Assembly: GCA_027459645.1 (NCBI GenBank)
Contig: DAIDHQ010000042.1
Span: 1 to 64,000, forward strand
DNA from: Vulcanimicrobiota bacterium
GTDB taxonomy: Bacteria; Vulcanimicrobiota; Vulcanimicrobiia; Vulcanimicrobiales; Vulcanimicrobiaceae
DNA length: 64,000 bases
Direction of reading: 5' to 3'
Positions 37,019-46,329 of the stretch are shown piece after piece (the stretch's first letter is position 1; each line of letters opens with the position of its first letter). The notes below the pieces were generated by a model. That model was not told where the DNA came from. It ran no database searches and was given only the letters and a program-made list of their open reading frames with translations. The position numbers and the translations under genes are program-made.

Positions 37019-38215
37019 TTAGCCGTGGAGGTAAGGCGCGGGATCGACCGGTTTGCCGTTGATGCGAATTTCGAAGTGGCAGTGCGGTCCGGTCGACTGG
37101 CCGGTGCTGCCGACCGCGCCGATCGCCTGACCTTGCTTGACATGCTGCCCGACGGAGACGTAAATCGCGGAAAGGTGCCCGTAACCGGTGGAGTAGCCGC
37201 CGCCGTGATCGATCAGAATGTAGTTGCCGTAGCCGCCGTACCACTGCGCAAGCATGATCGTGCCCGAGGCCGCCGCGACGATCGTCGTCCCGGTCGGGGC
37301 CGCAATGTCGAGTCCCGGATGGAAGTCGGGCGCGCCGCCAAACGGATTCGAACGCCACCCAAACGGCGACGTAATCGTGCCGGAGAGCGGCCAGATGAAT
37401 CGCGAGGGCCCGGTCGAGGGCGCGGCGGGGCCGGCGATCCCCAAGGCGCGCCGGCGCGCTTCTTCTTGTGCGGCGATCTCAGCCTGCCGCTCGCGAATCA
37501 ACGCCTCGAGCTGTGCTTCTTCGGCTGCCGAAAGATCTTCGAACTGCGCGACCTGCGCTGCCGCCTGGCGCCGTTGCTGATCGGCCACGGCAACGAGATT
37601 CCGGCGCTCGTCGGCCAGCATCGCCAGGCGGTTTTGCGCGTGTTGCTGCGCTATTTGCTGCGTCTCGAGTTGCATCTTGGTGCGCTCGAGATCCGTTTGC
37701 ACGGCCGCGACCTTTTCCGCGGCGGCTTTACGTTCGCGCACCGCTACTTCATTCGCGTGGATGAGCAACTGCAGATCTTGCCAGCGTTCGACGAATTGCG
37801 TGAAGCTGTGCGCCGAAAGCAGAACCGCGAGATAGCTCAGGTCGCCGTTCTCATAGATGTCGACCAGCCGGCGGTTGAGCGCGGCGTCGTGCAGTTTGAG
37901 CGATTTTTCGGCAGCGTCGAGCTGGATCGTATTCCAGGCGATCTTACGCTCCGTGGATGCCGCTTGGTAATTCAGGTCGGCAAGCTGCGAATTGACGTCG
38001 CGTATCGCGGAGTTGGTCGAATCGAGTTGCGCTTGCAGTTCCCGCTCGCGCTCGGCGACGCCGCTCAGCTGTACGCGCTTCTGATGCAGACGCGCCTGAA
38101 TCTGCGCGTGCTTCTGGCGCGCTTGTTCGATGCGTTGTTGCAACGTCGAAGCCTGTGCCCCGCCGTAGGAGCCGGCTAAGACCGTGACGAGCAGAAGTGC
38201 GGCGAGTCTCTTCAT
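37019..38215 (-). CDS. Secreted coiled-coil M23 (LytM) peptidase, EnvC-like
   Basis: Signal peptide; long coiled coil; LytM with FHPGLD and HCHFEI zinc ligands. Confidence 0.9.
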   Translation of the reverse strand: MKRLAALLLVTVLAGSYGGAQASTLQQRIEQARQKHAQIQARLHQKRVQLSGVAERERELQAQLDSTNSAIRDVNSQLADLNYQAASTERKIAWNTIQLDAAEKSLKLHDAALNRRLVDIYENGDLSYLAVLLSAHSFTQFVERWQDLQLLIHANEVAVRERKAAAEKVAAVQTDLERTKMQLETQQIAQQHAQNRLAMLADERRNLVAVADQQRRQAAAQVAQFEDLSAAEEAQLEALIRERQAEIAAQEEARRRALGIAGPAAPSTGPSRFIWPLSGTITSPFGWRSNPFGGAPDFHPGLDIAAPTGTTIVAAASGTIMLAQWYGGYGNYILIDHGGGYSTGYGHLSAIYVSVGQHVKQGQAIGAVGSTGQSTGPHCHFEIRINGKPVDPAPYLHG

Positions 38216-39168
38216 TGGCGTCGCTTGTCCTTGACGAAAACCGAGCCGGAGATGGACTTCGCGTACCGCTTTAATTCGGCCGCCGCCTCTCCGACTTGGG
38301 CGTAGTTGGTCAGTTGCCCGCGATCGTTCGCGACGATCGCGATCGAGAGCGTCATGATCGGAAAACGGTTCAGGGCGCCGCGACGGTCGCGCGTTTCGAT
38401 GTATCCGGCGCGCAGGTCCTTCGCCGAATAGAGGCCGCGAATGTCGTTGTCGAATTCGATGACGATCTCGCGCGCGATCTCTTCGGCGCGATCGTTGTGC
38501 GTGACGACGATAAAGTCGTCGCCCCCGATGTGCCCGACGAAATCGTTCGGCGTGCCGCGCCTGCGCACGACGTCGACCGTGATTCGCGCCACGAGTTGAA
38601 TCGCTTCGTCGCCGTGCGTGAATCCGTAGACGTCGTTGAACGCCTTGAAATTGTCGAGATCCAGGTAGAGCACGGCGAACGGCTCGCTCGCGTCGAGCCG
38701 CCGGCGCAGTTCGGATTCGATTGCGAGGTTGCCCGGAAGACGCGTGAGCGGCGACAGCGACGAATCGACTTCGACCCGGCGAATCTTCGCGCGAACGCGC
38801 GCGAGCAATTCTTGCGGACCGAAGGGCTTGGTAATATAGTCGTCCGCGCCGGCTTCGAAGCCGCGCAGCTTGTCCTCGGTCTCGCCCTTCGCGGTCAGGA
38901 TGATGATGGGCACGTTCGCGATCGCCGGATTTTGGTGGGCGCGAATGCGTCGAGCGACTTCATAGCCGTCCATGTGCGGCATCATCAAATCGAGCAGCAC
39001 GACGTCGGGCAGCAGCGATTCGATCTTTTGGAGCGCCTCCGGTCCATCCGCCGCGGTCTCGACGGTGAAGCCGGCGAGCTCCAGATTCGTCGAGATGATC
39101 TTTCGCAAGTTGCGGTCGTCGTCGACGACGAGGACGCGATGTCCGGCGCCTTGCGCGATCGTTCTCAA
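38212..39168 (-). CDS. Response regulator with GGDEF-type domain (GGDDF variant)
   Basis: VLVVDDDRNLRKI...VVLLDLMMPHMDGYEV; GHIGGDDFIVV. Confidence 0.9.
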   Translation of the reverse strand: MRTIAQGAGHRVLVVDDDRNLRKIISTNLELAGFTVETAADGPEALQKIESLLPDVVLLDLMMPHMDGYEVARRIRAHQNPAIANVPIIILTAKGETEDKLRGFEAGADDYITKPFGPQELLARVRAKIRRVEVDSSLSPLTRLPGNLAIESELRRRLDASEPFAVLYLDLDNFKAFNDVYGFTHGDEAIQLVARITVDVVRRRGTPNDFVGHIGGDDFIVVTHNDRAEEIAREIVIEFDNDIRGLYSAKDLRAGYIETRDRRGALNRFPIMTLSIAIVANDRGQLTNYAQVGEAAAELKRYAKSISGSVFVKDKRRQ

Positions 39169-40172
39169 CGCGTTGCGTCCCGCTTCGGCAAGCGCATCGT
39201 CATCGTCGTGCCGGCGTGCAGCTTGCTGTCGACGTCGATTCCGCCGCCGTGTGCGCGCGCGACCGACTGCGCGATGTAGAGGCCCAAGCCCGTACCCCCC
39301 GTCGCCGAAACCAGATGCGACTCCACGCGATAAAAGCGTTCGAAGATGTAGGGCAGATGGTCGGCGCCGATGCCGATGCCGCGATCCTCGACGAAGATCT
39401 TCGTTTCGTCGTCATGCCCTTCGGCGCGAATCGTGACGGGAGCGGAGTCCGCCGAGTACTTCAAGCCGTTTTCGACCAAATGCGCGAGTGCGTGCGAAAG
39501 CAACTGGCGGTCGCAACTGACTTCGATGCCGTCGACGTCGCTTTCGACCCGCGCCGCTTGCGTGGGCCCGAGATATTCCTTGACGTCGGCCACGATCTCG
39601 CGCAAAGGGACGAGCGCGCGTTCGTTGAGCAAGTGTTCTGCATCGACGCGTCCGGCGGCGAGCAGATCGTCGACCACGCGGGCCAAGTGATCGGCTTGCT
39701 CTTCGATCGTCGTAAGGAACTCCGCTCGGTCGACCGAGGTCGCGTCGGGATTTGCGCGCATCGTTTGCGAGAAGGCCTTGATCGTCGCGATCGGCGTCTT
39801 TAATTCGTGCGAGACCGCCGTGACGATCTCGTTCTTCAGTTGCTCGATCGCGCCGTAGGTATTCTGCCGTCCGAACGAGATCAACCAACCGTCGTCGATC
39901 GTGAGTGCGCTCGCGTGCAAGGTGCGGCGGCTCTCGTCGTTCGTGACGATCAGCAGATCTTCGGGAACGAGCGCGAAGCCGAGCGGCGGATCGATGCGCG
40001 CGAAGAGTTCGTCGAGCGAGCGCCCCATCGCATCCAAGCGCCCGATGCCCGTGACCTCCGCGGCCGCCGCACTCCAACCCGCGACGATGCCTCCCGGCGT
40101 TAGAAGCGCGAGGCCGTCGGTGACGAACGCAGCGATCGCCTCGAAGTCACCTTCGACGCGCACGTGGGACAT
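39165..40172 (-). CDS. Sensor histidine kinase (PAS-HisKA-HATPase)
   Basis: IVTAVSHELKTPIATIKAFSQ; LVENGLKYSADS; GGTGLGLYIAQSVARAHGGGI. Confidence 0.92.
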   Translation of the reverse strand: MSHVRVEGDFEAIAAFVTDGLALLTPGGIVAGWSAAAAEVTGIGRLDAMGRSLDELFARIDPPLGFALVPEDLLIVTNDESRRTLHASALTIDDGWLISFGRQNTYGAIEQLKNEIVTAVSHELKTPIATIKAFSQTMRANPDATSVDRAEFLTTIEEQADHLARVVDDLLAAGRVDAEHLLNERALVPLREIVADVKEYLGPTQAARVESDVDGIEVSCDRQLLSHALAHLVENGLKYSADSAPVTIRAEGHDDETKIFVEDRGIGIGADHLPYIFERFYRVESHLVSATGGTGLGLYIAQSVARAHGGGIDVDSKLHAGTTMTMRLPKRDATR

Positions 40173-40180
40173 TGCGACGC

Positions 40181-41062
40181 CTACGTTCGTAGATGCCGCC
40201 CGACGGAAATCCACGACGAGAGAATGCCGATGGCGGCGCCCGTCAGGATGAGTTCCGCAACGAGTGCGGGAGCGTGCACCGTCGACGCATTCAGTTGGAT
40301 CCACGGCAGTGCGAGCACGAGCTTCGGCCACAGCATGAAGCGAGCGGCCGTCAGCAGGCCGATGGCGATCACCGAACCGATGAGGCCGTCCAAGAAGCCC
40401 TCACAGATGAACGGCGCCCGGATGTACATGTTCGTCGCGCCGACGAGTTGCATGATCGATATCTCTCGCCGCCGCGCGAAGACGGTAAGGCGAATCGTAT
40501 TCGAGATAATGATGCCGGCCACGAGCAGAAACACCGCGATAACGACGATGCCGACGCGGCGCAGCACGGATCCGAGCTGCAGCAAGCGCGCGACGATCGT
40601 TTGCGGATACACGACGTTGGCGACGCCGCTCATCTTACGAATCGCAAGGGCGACGTTCTGCACCGATGCCGGGTCGTGCACGCGCACGCGGAATTTATCC
40701 GGCAGCGGATTTTCCGTTAGCAGCGAGGTGTCGATGACGCCGTGGGTCTCGGCTCGCAGTTCTTTGAGGCCCGCTTGCTTGGAGACGAACGCGACCGATG
40801 CCACGCGCGGATCTTTGGAGAGCGCCGCGCGTACGGCATCTTCCTGGTGCGTGCTCGCATCGTTCGTGAAGTACACCGAGATCTCGATCTGGTTCAGAAT
40901 GTCGTTACCCAGACCGGCCAAGGTTGCACGAACGAAGAGGAAGGCACCGAGGAGGACGATGGTGATGGCGACGGTTCCGATGGCCGTCGCCTGCATTCCG
41001 GCGTTGCGCGTGAAGTTGCGCAACACCTCACCCAGAAAGAACTTGACCTTGCCCCAGTCCAA
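40181..41062 (-). CDS. ftsX: Cell division protein FtsX
   Basis: FFLGEVLRNFTRNAGMQATAIGTVAITIVLLGAFLFV; four-TM topology. Confidence 0.9.
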   Translation of the reverse strand: MDWGKVKFFLGEVLRNFTRNAGMQATAIGTVAITIVLLGAFLFVRATLAGLGNDILNQIEISVYFTNDASTHQEDAVRAALSKDPRVASVAFVSKQAGLKELRAETHGVIDTSLLTENPLPDKFRVRVHDPASVQNVALAIRKMSGVANVVYPQTIVARLLQLGSVLRRVGIVVIAVFLLVAGIIISNTIRLTVFARRREISIMQLVGATNMYIRAPFICEGFLDGLIGSVIAIGLLTAARFMLWPKLVLALPWIQLNASTVHAPALVAELILTGAAIGILSSWISVGRHLRT

Positions 41063-41738
41063 GATAATAGTAACCCCGCTCTTCGTCGGTAACGATCTTG
41101 CCGTCTTCCAAACGCACGACGCGGCGGCGCATGCGGTCGACGACGGCTTGGTTGTGCGTGGCGACGACCACGGTCGTCCCCTTCACGTTGATGCGGAGCA
41201 GCAGCTCCATGATTTCCGTGGTGTTCGATGGATCCAGGTTCCCGGTCGGCTCGTCGCAGAGCAGCAGCTTCGGGTTGTTGACCAGCGCGCGCGCGATCGC
41301 GGTGCGCTGGGCTTCGCCTCCCGAGAGCTCGCCAGGGAACATGCGGCTTTTGTGCGAGAGGCCGACCAGATCGAGCGCTCGCGGAACCTGCCGCATGATG
41401 TCCTTCGTGTGTGCCCCCGTGACTTGCATGGCGAAGGCCACGTTCTCCCAGACCGTCTTGTCGTTGAGCAGCTTGTAGTCTTGGAAGACGACGCCGAGGT
41501 GGCGGCGCAGTGCCGGAATCCGGCCGCGCTTCAAGCGGTCTACGCGGATGCCGTCCACGGTGATCTCACCGCTGGTGGGAACGGTTTCGTGGTAGAGCAG
41601 GCGCAGGAGGCTGGATTTTCCGGTTCCCGAGTGACCGACGAGGAAGACGAAATCGCCCTTGCCGATCTCGAGGCTGACATTGTCGAGAGCGCGTACCCCG
41701 TTGGGGTACGTCAGCGAGACGTTACGTACAGAAATCAT
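41028..41738 (-). CDS. ftsE: Cell division ATP-binding protein FtsE
   Basis: FVFLVGHSGTGKSSLLRLLY; LSGGEAQRTAIARALVNNPKLLLCDEPTGNLDP. Confidence 0.94.
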   Translation of the reverse strand: MISVRNVSLTYPNGVRALDNVSLEIGKGDFVFLVGHSGTGKSSLLRLLYHETVPTSGEITVDGIRVDRLKRGRIPALRRHLGVVFQDYKLLNDKTVWENVAFAMQVTGAHTKDIMRQVPRALDLVGLSHKSRMFPGELSGGEAQRTAIARALVNNPKLLLCDEPTGNLDPSNTTEIMELLLRINVKGTTVVVATHNQAVVDRMRRRVVRLEDGKIVTDEERGYYYLGLGQGQVLSG

Positions 41739-41785
41739 CGCTGCAAAAGGGTTTTTCCTTAACCACCGGCCTATACCTCCGGGCC

Positions 41786-42934
41786 ATGAATTTCGATTTG
41801 ACCGACGAGCAGAAAGCTATCCAGAGCCTTGCGCGCGATTTCGCGCAAAACGAGGTCAAGCCGCGCGCCGAAGAGATGGATCGCGATGAGGCCTTTCCGT
41901 ACGATCTCGTCAAGAAGATGGCGGAGCTCGGTTTCATGGGGCTCCCTTTCCCCGAAGAGTACGGCGGGGCCGGCGCCGATACGGTGAGCTATGCTCTCGC
42001 GGTCATGGAAATCGCGCGCGCCGATGCGTCGACCGCGATCACGATGGCCGCGCACGTTTCGCTCGGTGCGACGCCTTTTTATCTTTTCGGCACGGAAGAG
42101 CAAAAACAGAAGTATTTGGTCCCGCTCGCGCAAGGAAAAATGTTGTGGGGATTCGGTCTCACCGAACCCAACGCCGGAAGCGACGCGGGCAACTGTCAAA
42201 CCAAGGCGACGCTGCAAAACGGCAGCTGGGTCATCAACGGCACGAAAGCGTTCATCACGAATTCGGGCACCGATCTCAGCGGCGGCACGACGATCACCGC
42301 GGTGACCGGCACGCGCAGCGACGGCAGGCCGGAGATTTCGAACATCATCGTTCCGCAAGACGCTCCCGGCTTCTCGCGCAGCAAGAAGTATAAGAAGATG
42401 GGCTGGCGTGCGAGCGACACGCGCGAACTCAGCTTCGTCGACGCGAAGGTTCCGAAAGAGAACTTGCTTGGGCCCCAAGGCGAGGGCTACAAACAGTTCT
42501 TGACGATTCTGGACGGCGGCCGCATCTCGGTTGCGGCGCTTTCGCTTGGACTTGCGATGGGCGCATACGACGAGGCGTTGCAATATTCGCGCGACCGCGT
42601 CGCGTTCGGCAAGCCGATTTCGAAATTCCAGGCGATTCAGTTCAAGCTGGTCGACATGCTGATGCAGATCGAACACGCGAAGCTGATGATTCTGAAAGCT
42701 GCTTGGGAAAAGGACCGTGGACGCGATTACGTGCAGACGGCGTCGCTCGCGAAACTCTATGCGGCGGAAGTCTCGCACCGCGTCGTCAACGAAGCCGTGC
42801 AGATTCACGGCGGCTACGGATTCATGGACGAGTATCCGGTCTCGCGCATGTATCGCGATCAGAAGATCAACGAGATCGGCGAAGGAACGAACGAAGTCCA
42901 ACGCTTGGTCATCGCGCGGCTTATGGGGCTATAA
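41786..42934 (+). CDS. Acyl-CoA dehydrogenase
   Basis: FGLTEPNAGSDAGNCQTKA; YSRDRVAFGKPISKFQAIQFKL; QIHGGYGFMDEYPVSRMYRDQKINEIGEGTNEVQRLVIAR. Confidence 0.95.
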   Translation: MNFDLTDEQKAIQSLARDFAQNEVKPRAEEMDRDEAFPYDLVKKMAELGFMGLPFPEEYGGAGADTVSYALAVMEIARADASTAITMAAHVSLGATPFYLFGTEEQKQKYLVPLAQGKMLWGFGLTEPNAGSDAGNCQTKATLQNGSWVINGTKAFITNSGTDLSGGTTITAVTGTRSDGRPEISNIIVPQDAPGFSRSKKYKKMGWRASDTRELSFVDAKVPKENLLGPQGEGYKQFLTILDGGRISVAALSLGLAMGAYDEALQYSRDRVAFGKPISKFQAIQFKLVDMLMQIEHAKLMILKAAWEKDRGRDYVQTASLAKLYAAEVSHRVVNEAVQIHGGYGFMDEYPVSRMYRDQKINEIGEGTNEVQRLVIARLMGL

Positions 42935-42935
42935 G

Positions 42936-42953
42936 CCGCGTAGTCGAAGGACC
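42936..42953 (+). repeat. Partial (right half) palindromic repeat
   Basis: ccgcgtagtcgaaggacc immediately after the acyl-CoA dehydrogenase stop. Confidence 0.5.
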
Positions 42954-42990
42954 GCCACGCACGTTATACTCGAAATCGGAGGGTTCTACC

Positions 42991-43536
42991 ATGGTTCGAA
43001 AGGCTTTATTAACTGCGGTTGCAGTCGCCCTGACCGCTCTGCCCGCGTTCGCCGCGCTTCCGAACGGTACGCAGGCGCCCGATTTTACGCTTCAAGCGAC
43101 CAAAGGCCGGAAGGTCTTCACGTTCACGCTTGCCGATGCGTTAAAGAAGGGCCCGGTTGTGCTGTATTTCTATCCGGCCGCGTTCACGCCGGGCTGCACG
43201 ATCGAAGCGCACGATTTTGCCGCGGCAATTTCGAAATATAAGGCGCTGCACGCCACCGTCATCGGCGTCTCTCACGATCCGCTCGACAAGCTGAAGAAGT
43301 TTTCGGTGAGCGAGTGCCGCAGCAAGTTCGCGGTAGCGGCCGACACGAGCCAGAGTGTCGAGAAGGCGTACGACGCGGTCCTCCCGCAGCACGCCCAGTA
43401 CGCGAACCGCACGTCGTACGTCATCGCCCCGGACGGAACGATCCTCTACAGCTATACCAATCTCAACCCCGACCAGCATGTGGCCAACACGCTGGCAGCC
43501 CTCAAGGCCTGGGAGGCAAAGAACAAGAAGCCTTAG
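42991..43536 (+). CDS. Secreted AhpC/TSA-type peroxiredoxin (PrxQ/BCP-like)
   Basis: Signal peptide; PVVLYFYPAAFTPGCTIEAHDF; second Cys in SECRSKF. Confidence 0.88.
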   Translation: MVRKALLTAVAVALTALPAFAALPNGTQAPDFTLQATKGRKVFTFTLADALKKGPVVLYFYPAAFTPGCTIEAHDFAAAISKYKALHATVIGVSHDPLDKLKKFSVSECRSKFAVAADTSQSVEKAYDAVLPQHAQYANRTSYVIAPDGTILYSYTNLNPDQHVANTLAALKAWEAKNKKP

Positions 43537-43540
43537 CCGC

Positions 43541-44296
43541 ATGAAGCGACTAGGCGTTCTTTTGCTGGCGGTCATCCTGATGGCGCAGTCTTCTGCGCTG
43601 CTCAGCGCTCTCTCGTCGATCGGCAACCTCTCGCAATACAATTTCAACGTCGTCGTGCAGTGGGCGCGCGACGGTGCGCCGCGACCGAACTCCTATGACA
43701 CGGTCGCCCAGACCGAGCGACAGATCTTGCACCTCGACCGTGGCGACCGCGTCGCCGTGCTGTACTGGCTTGCGGGGGCCGGCCGCGGCGAACTGTATAA
43801 GCGCGGTGCGTCGGATTCTCAGATCGGCAATCGCAATCCATCCGCCGCACCCGCGCCGACGCCCACGCCCAATCCATGGCGCGAGATTCCGATCGCGTCG
43901 TCGGTTCTCGGCGGCGACACGCAACGCGACATCAAGATCACCTCGGCATTTGCCGCGGTGAAAAAAGACGGCTCGGCCTTTATCGCGTGCTTCTCGTTCC
44001 GAAATCTCGCCGGGAAGCCGGCGAAGGAAGTCGATTTCGCCGTTCCGCTGTACTCGCCCGACGCTCGACCGATCGGCACGCTGAACCTGGCTCGTACGGG
44101 AACGTTCTCGCCCAACATCGATATCAACGGCTATGACACGCTCTCGAGCTGGCAGGGCGGAAGTTTCGGTCCATCGAGCCGCATCGACAACTGCATCAAC
44201 AAGAATTACGGTACGCCGCAATTACCGCTGCTGGAATTGAAGTACGCGTCGTACGCGATTAACAAAGTCGTCTACGACGACGGAAGTTCGATCTAG
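43541..44296 (+). CDS. Secreted hypothetical protein
   Basis: Signal peptide; shared GTFSPN motif with the product of 55715-56719. Confidence 0.6.
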   Translation: MKRLGVLLLAVILMAQSSALLSALSSIGNLSQYNFNVVVQWARDGAPRPNSYDTVAQTERQILHLDRGDRVAVLYWLAGAGRGELYKRGASDSQIGNRNPSAAPAPTPTPNPWREIPIASSVLGGDTQRDIKITSAFAAVKKDGSAFIACFSFRNLAGKPAKEVDFAVPLYSPDARPIGTLNLARTGTFSPNIDINGYDTLSSWQGGSFGPSSRIDNCINKNYGTPQLPLLELKYASYAINKVVYDDGSSI

Positions 44297-44302
44297 AGCA
44301 GC

Positions 44303-45484
44303 CTACGACGAGAGCTTCTCCTCGTTTTGAAACAGGTTCGGCGTGGCGGGTTCGCGCTTGCGCTTCTGCGGCGCGGCGTCGAGCGCGGTGATGGTGCGCG
44401 GCGCGAGATCGATGACCTCGACTTCGGGCATGTCGTCGGCCGGCAACGCGGCTTCATCTTTGAGCTTGCGCCCTTGCGGAAGCAATCGCGTTTCGTACGT
44501 GCCGACGGTTTCGTTAAACGCGGCGACGGAGCGTTCGAGATTTACGCCGAGCTTCACGAGCTTTTCGGCAAAGCGCGTCGCGCGCTCGTAGAGCTCGCGG
44601 CCTAACGCGGCGATGCGCTTGGCGTTTTCTTCTTGCTTGACCGCTTGCCAGCCCATCGCAAACGATCGCAGCAATCCCATTAAGCCCAGCGGTCCCGAAA
44701 CGAGCACGCCTTTATCGAGCGCGTATTCGATCAACATCGGGTTTTCGCTGCACGCGGCACTCAAGAACGCTTCGCCCGGAACGAACATGATGACGAAGTC
44801 CGCCGAGCCTTCGGTGCGGTGATAGGCGCGCTTCGAAAGCGTGTCGACGTGGTCTTGCAACGCTTTCGCGTGGCGTTTTACCAAGTCGCGCTTCGTATCT
44901 TCGTCGGCCGCTTCGAACGCCGCTTGCAGCGAATCGATCGGCGCCTTTGCATCGACGAAGACGTGCCGGTCACCGGGCAGATTGATCGTCATGTCGGGGC
45001 GCCCGCGACCGGATTCGACCGCGATCGTCTGCTGCTCGTCGAAATCGCAGTACGGTAGCATGCCGGCCTTTTCGACCACGTTGCGCAGCTGTATCTCGCC
45101 CCACTTCCCGCGCGTCGCCGGGCTGCGCAGCGCCGTGACGAGGCTCGACGTTTGGTTCGAGAGCGCGGCCGCCGCCGATTCGATCTTGTCGGCACGCGCG
45201 AGCAGCGCGTCGATCTGCGTTCTGAGACTGCCCGTGTCTTCGTTGCGCTTGCTCTCGATCTCGCGCACGAGCCGGTCGAATTCGCCGAGCTTTTGCGCGA
45301 TCGGCGCGACGATTTCGCCGACACGCTCGCTCGCTTGACGCGACGTCGCATCGCGCAATTCGTTTTTCGTGCGCTCCAGCAACGCATCGACCGCGTCCTT
45401 TTGCGAGCGGTTCGCGACGAAGATGATCCCGCCGCCGAGCACCAGGCCCAGCGCGAAGATGAGAAGATCGACGAATATGGTCAC
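44303..45484 (-). CDS. rmuC: RmuC-family DNA recombination protein
   Basis: TRGKWGEIQLRNVVEKAGM; VDAKAPIDSLQAAFEA; FVIMFVPGEAFLSAA. Confidence 0.92.
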   Translation of the reverse strand: MTIFVDLLIFALGLVLGGGIIFVANRSQKDAVDALLERTKNELRDATSRQASERVGEIVAPIAQKLGEFDRLVREIESKRNEDTGSLRTQIDALLARADKIESAAAALSNQTSSLVTALRSPATRGKWGEIQLRNVVEKAGMLPYCDFDEQQTIAVESGRGRPDMTINLPGDRHVFVDAKAPIDSLQAAFEAADEDTKRDLVKRHAKALQDHVDTLSKRAYHRTEGSADFVIMFVPGEAFLSAACSENPMLIEYALDKGVLVSGPLGLMGLLRSFAMGWQAVKQEENAKRIAALGRELYERATRFAEKLVKLGVNLERSVAAFNETVGTYETRLLPQGRKLKDEAALPADDMPEVEVIDLAPRTITALDAAPQKRKREPATPNLFQNEEKLSS

Positions 45485-46276
45485 TTACTGCAATCCGAGC
45501 GTTGTTTTGAAGAACAACAGCGTGCGCTTCCACGAATCATCTGCCGCGGAATGCACGAACGAACTTCGGGTCTCGTCGAAAAACCCATGCCCGTGATGAG
45601 GATAGATGCGAAAATCGTTGCCGACGCGCAGTGCCGATCGCCATACGCGCACTTCGTCCGGCGGAATATCGGCATCTTTTTCCGCGTAGCTTCCGCAGAC
45701 CGGCACGTGGATTTCGAGCGGATCCACGTTGCGCACCACACCGTAGAAGGGCGCGACCGCGTCAAAGACGTCGGCGTTGTCGATTGCTTGCAGCAGTGCC
45801 ATGTTGGCGCCGATGTCGAAGCCGATGAGCCCCAGCTTACAATGCGGTGCCTTTGCCAGCAGGTCGAGCGCAGCCGCCCGCAGATCGCCGGAATATTGCC
45901 GGCGTTGCAATTGCGATGAATACGGTTTAAATGTTTCCGCATCGGTGACGCCGTCACCGGCGGGCGCTTTCCAGCGCGAGTACAGATTGGGGGCGATGGC
46001 CATGAATCCGGCTTGGGCGAATCGGCGCACGACGTCGCGGATGTGGGCATCCACGCCGAACGCGTGCATGACGACCACGATGCCCGGCGTGTCGGGACGT
46101 ACGCTTTTGGGATAGGCGGCATATGCATCGAGCACGCCGTCGGGACGGCGCAACTGCGGGCGCGCAACCACGATCGAGGGATCGTTTTCCGAGACCATCG
46201 GCGCGCGTGGGGGTGCGACGGGCATAGTCGCCGTCGTATCGTCCGTACGAGTCTGCTGCGCAAGATGGTTCATCAT
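45485..46276 (-). CDS. Dienelactone hydrolase family protein
   Basis: GIVVVMHAFGVDAHIRDVVRRFAQAGFMAIAPNLYSRW; LGLIGFDIGANMAL (G-x-D rather than G-x-C elbow). Confidence 0.75.
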   Translation of the reverse strand: MMNHLAQQTRTDDTTATMPVAPPRAPMVSENDPSIVVARPQLRRPDGVLDAYAAYPKSVRPDTPGIVVVMHAFGVDAHIRDVVRRFAQAGFMAIAPNLYSRWKAPAGDGVTDAETFKPYSSQLQRRQYSGDLRAAALDLLAKAPHCKLGLIGFDIGANMALLQAIDNADVFDAVAPFYGVVRNVDPLEIHVPVCGSYAEKDADIPPDEVRVWRSALRVGNDFRIYPHHGHGFFDETRSSFVHSAADDSWKRTLLFFKTTLGLQ

Positions 46277-46329
46277 ACGGTGCAACTTTATGGGACCTTC
46301 GGAGGCGCACCAGGCTGTTCCTGATGCCT

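Noticed and set aside
38870-38910. ggtcaggatgatgatgg resembling the repeat terminus
   Set aside because: Conserved receiver-domain coding sequence (PIIILTAKGE), no hairpin.
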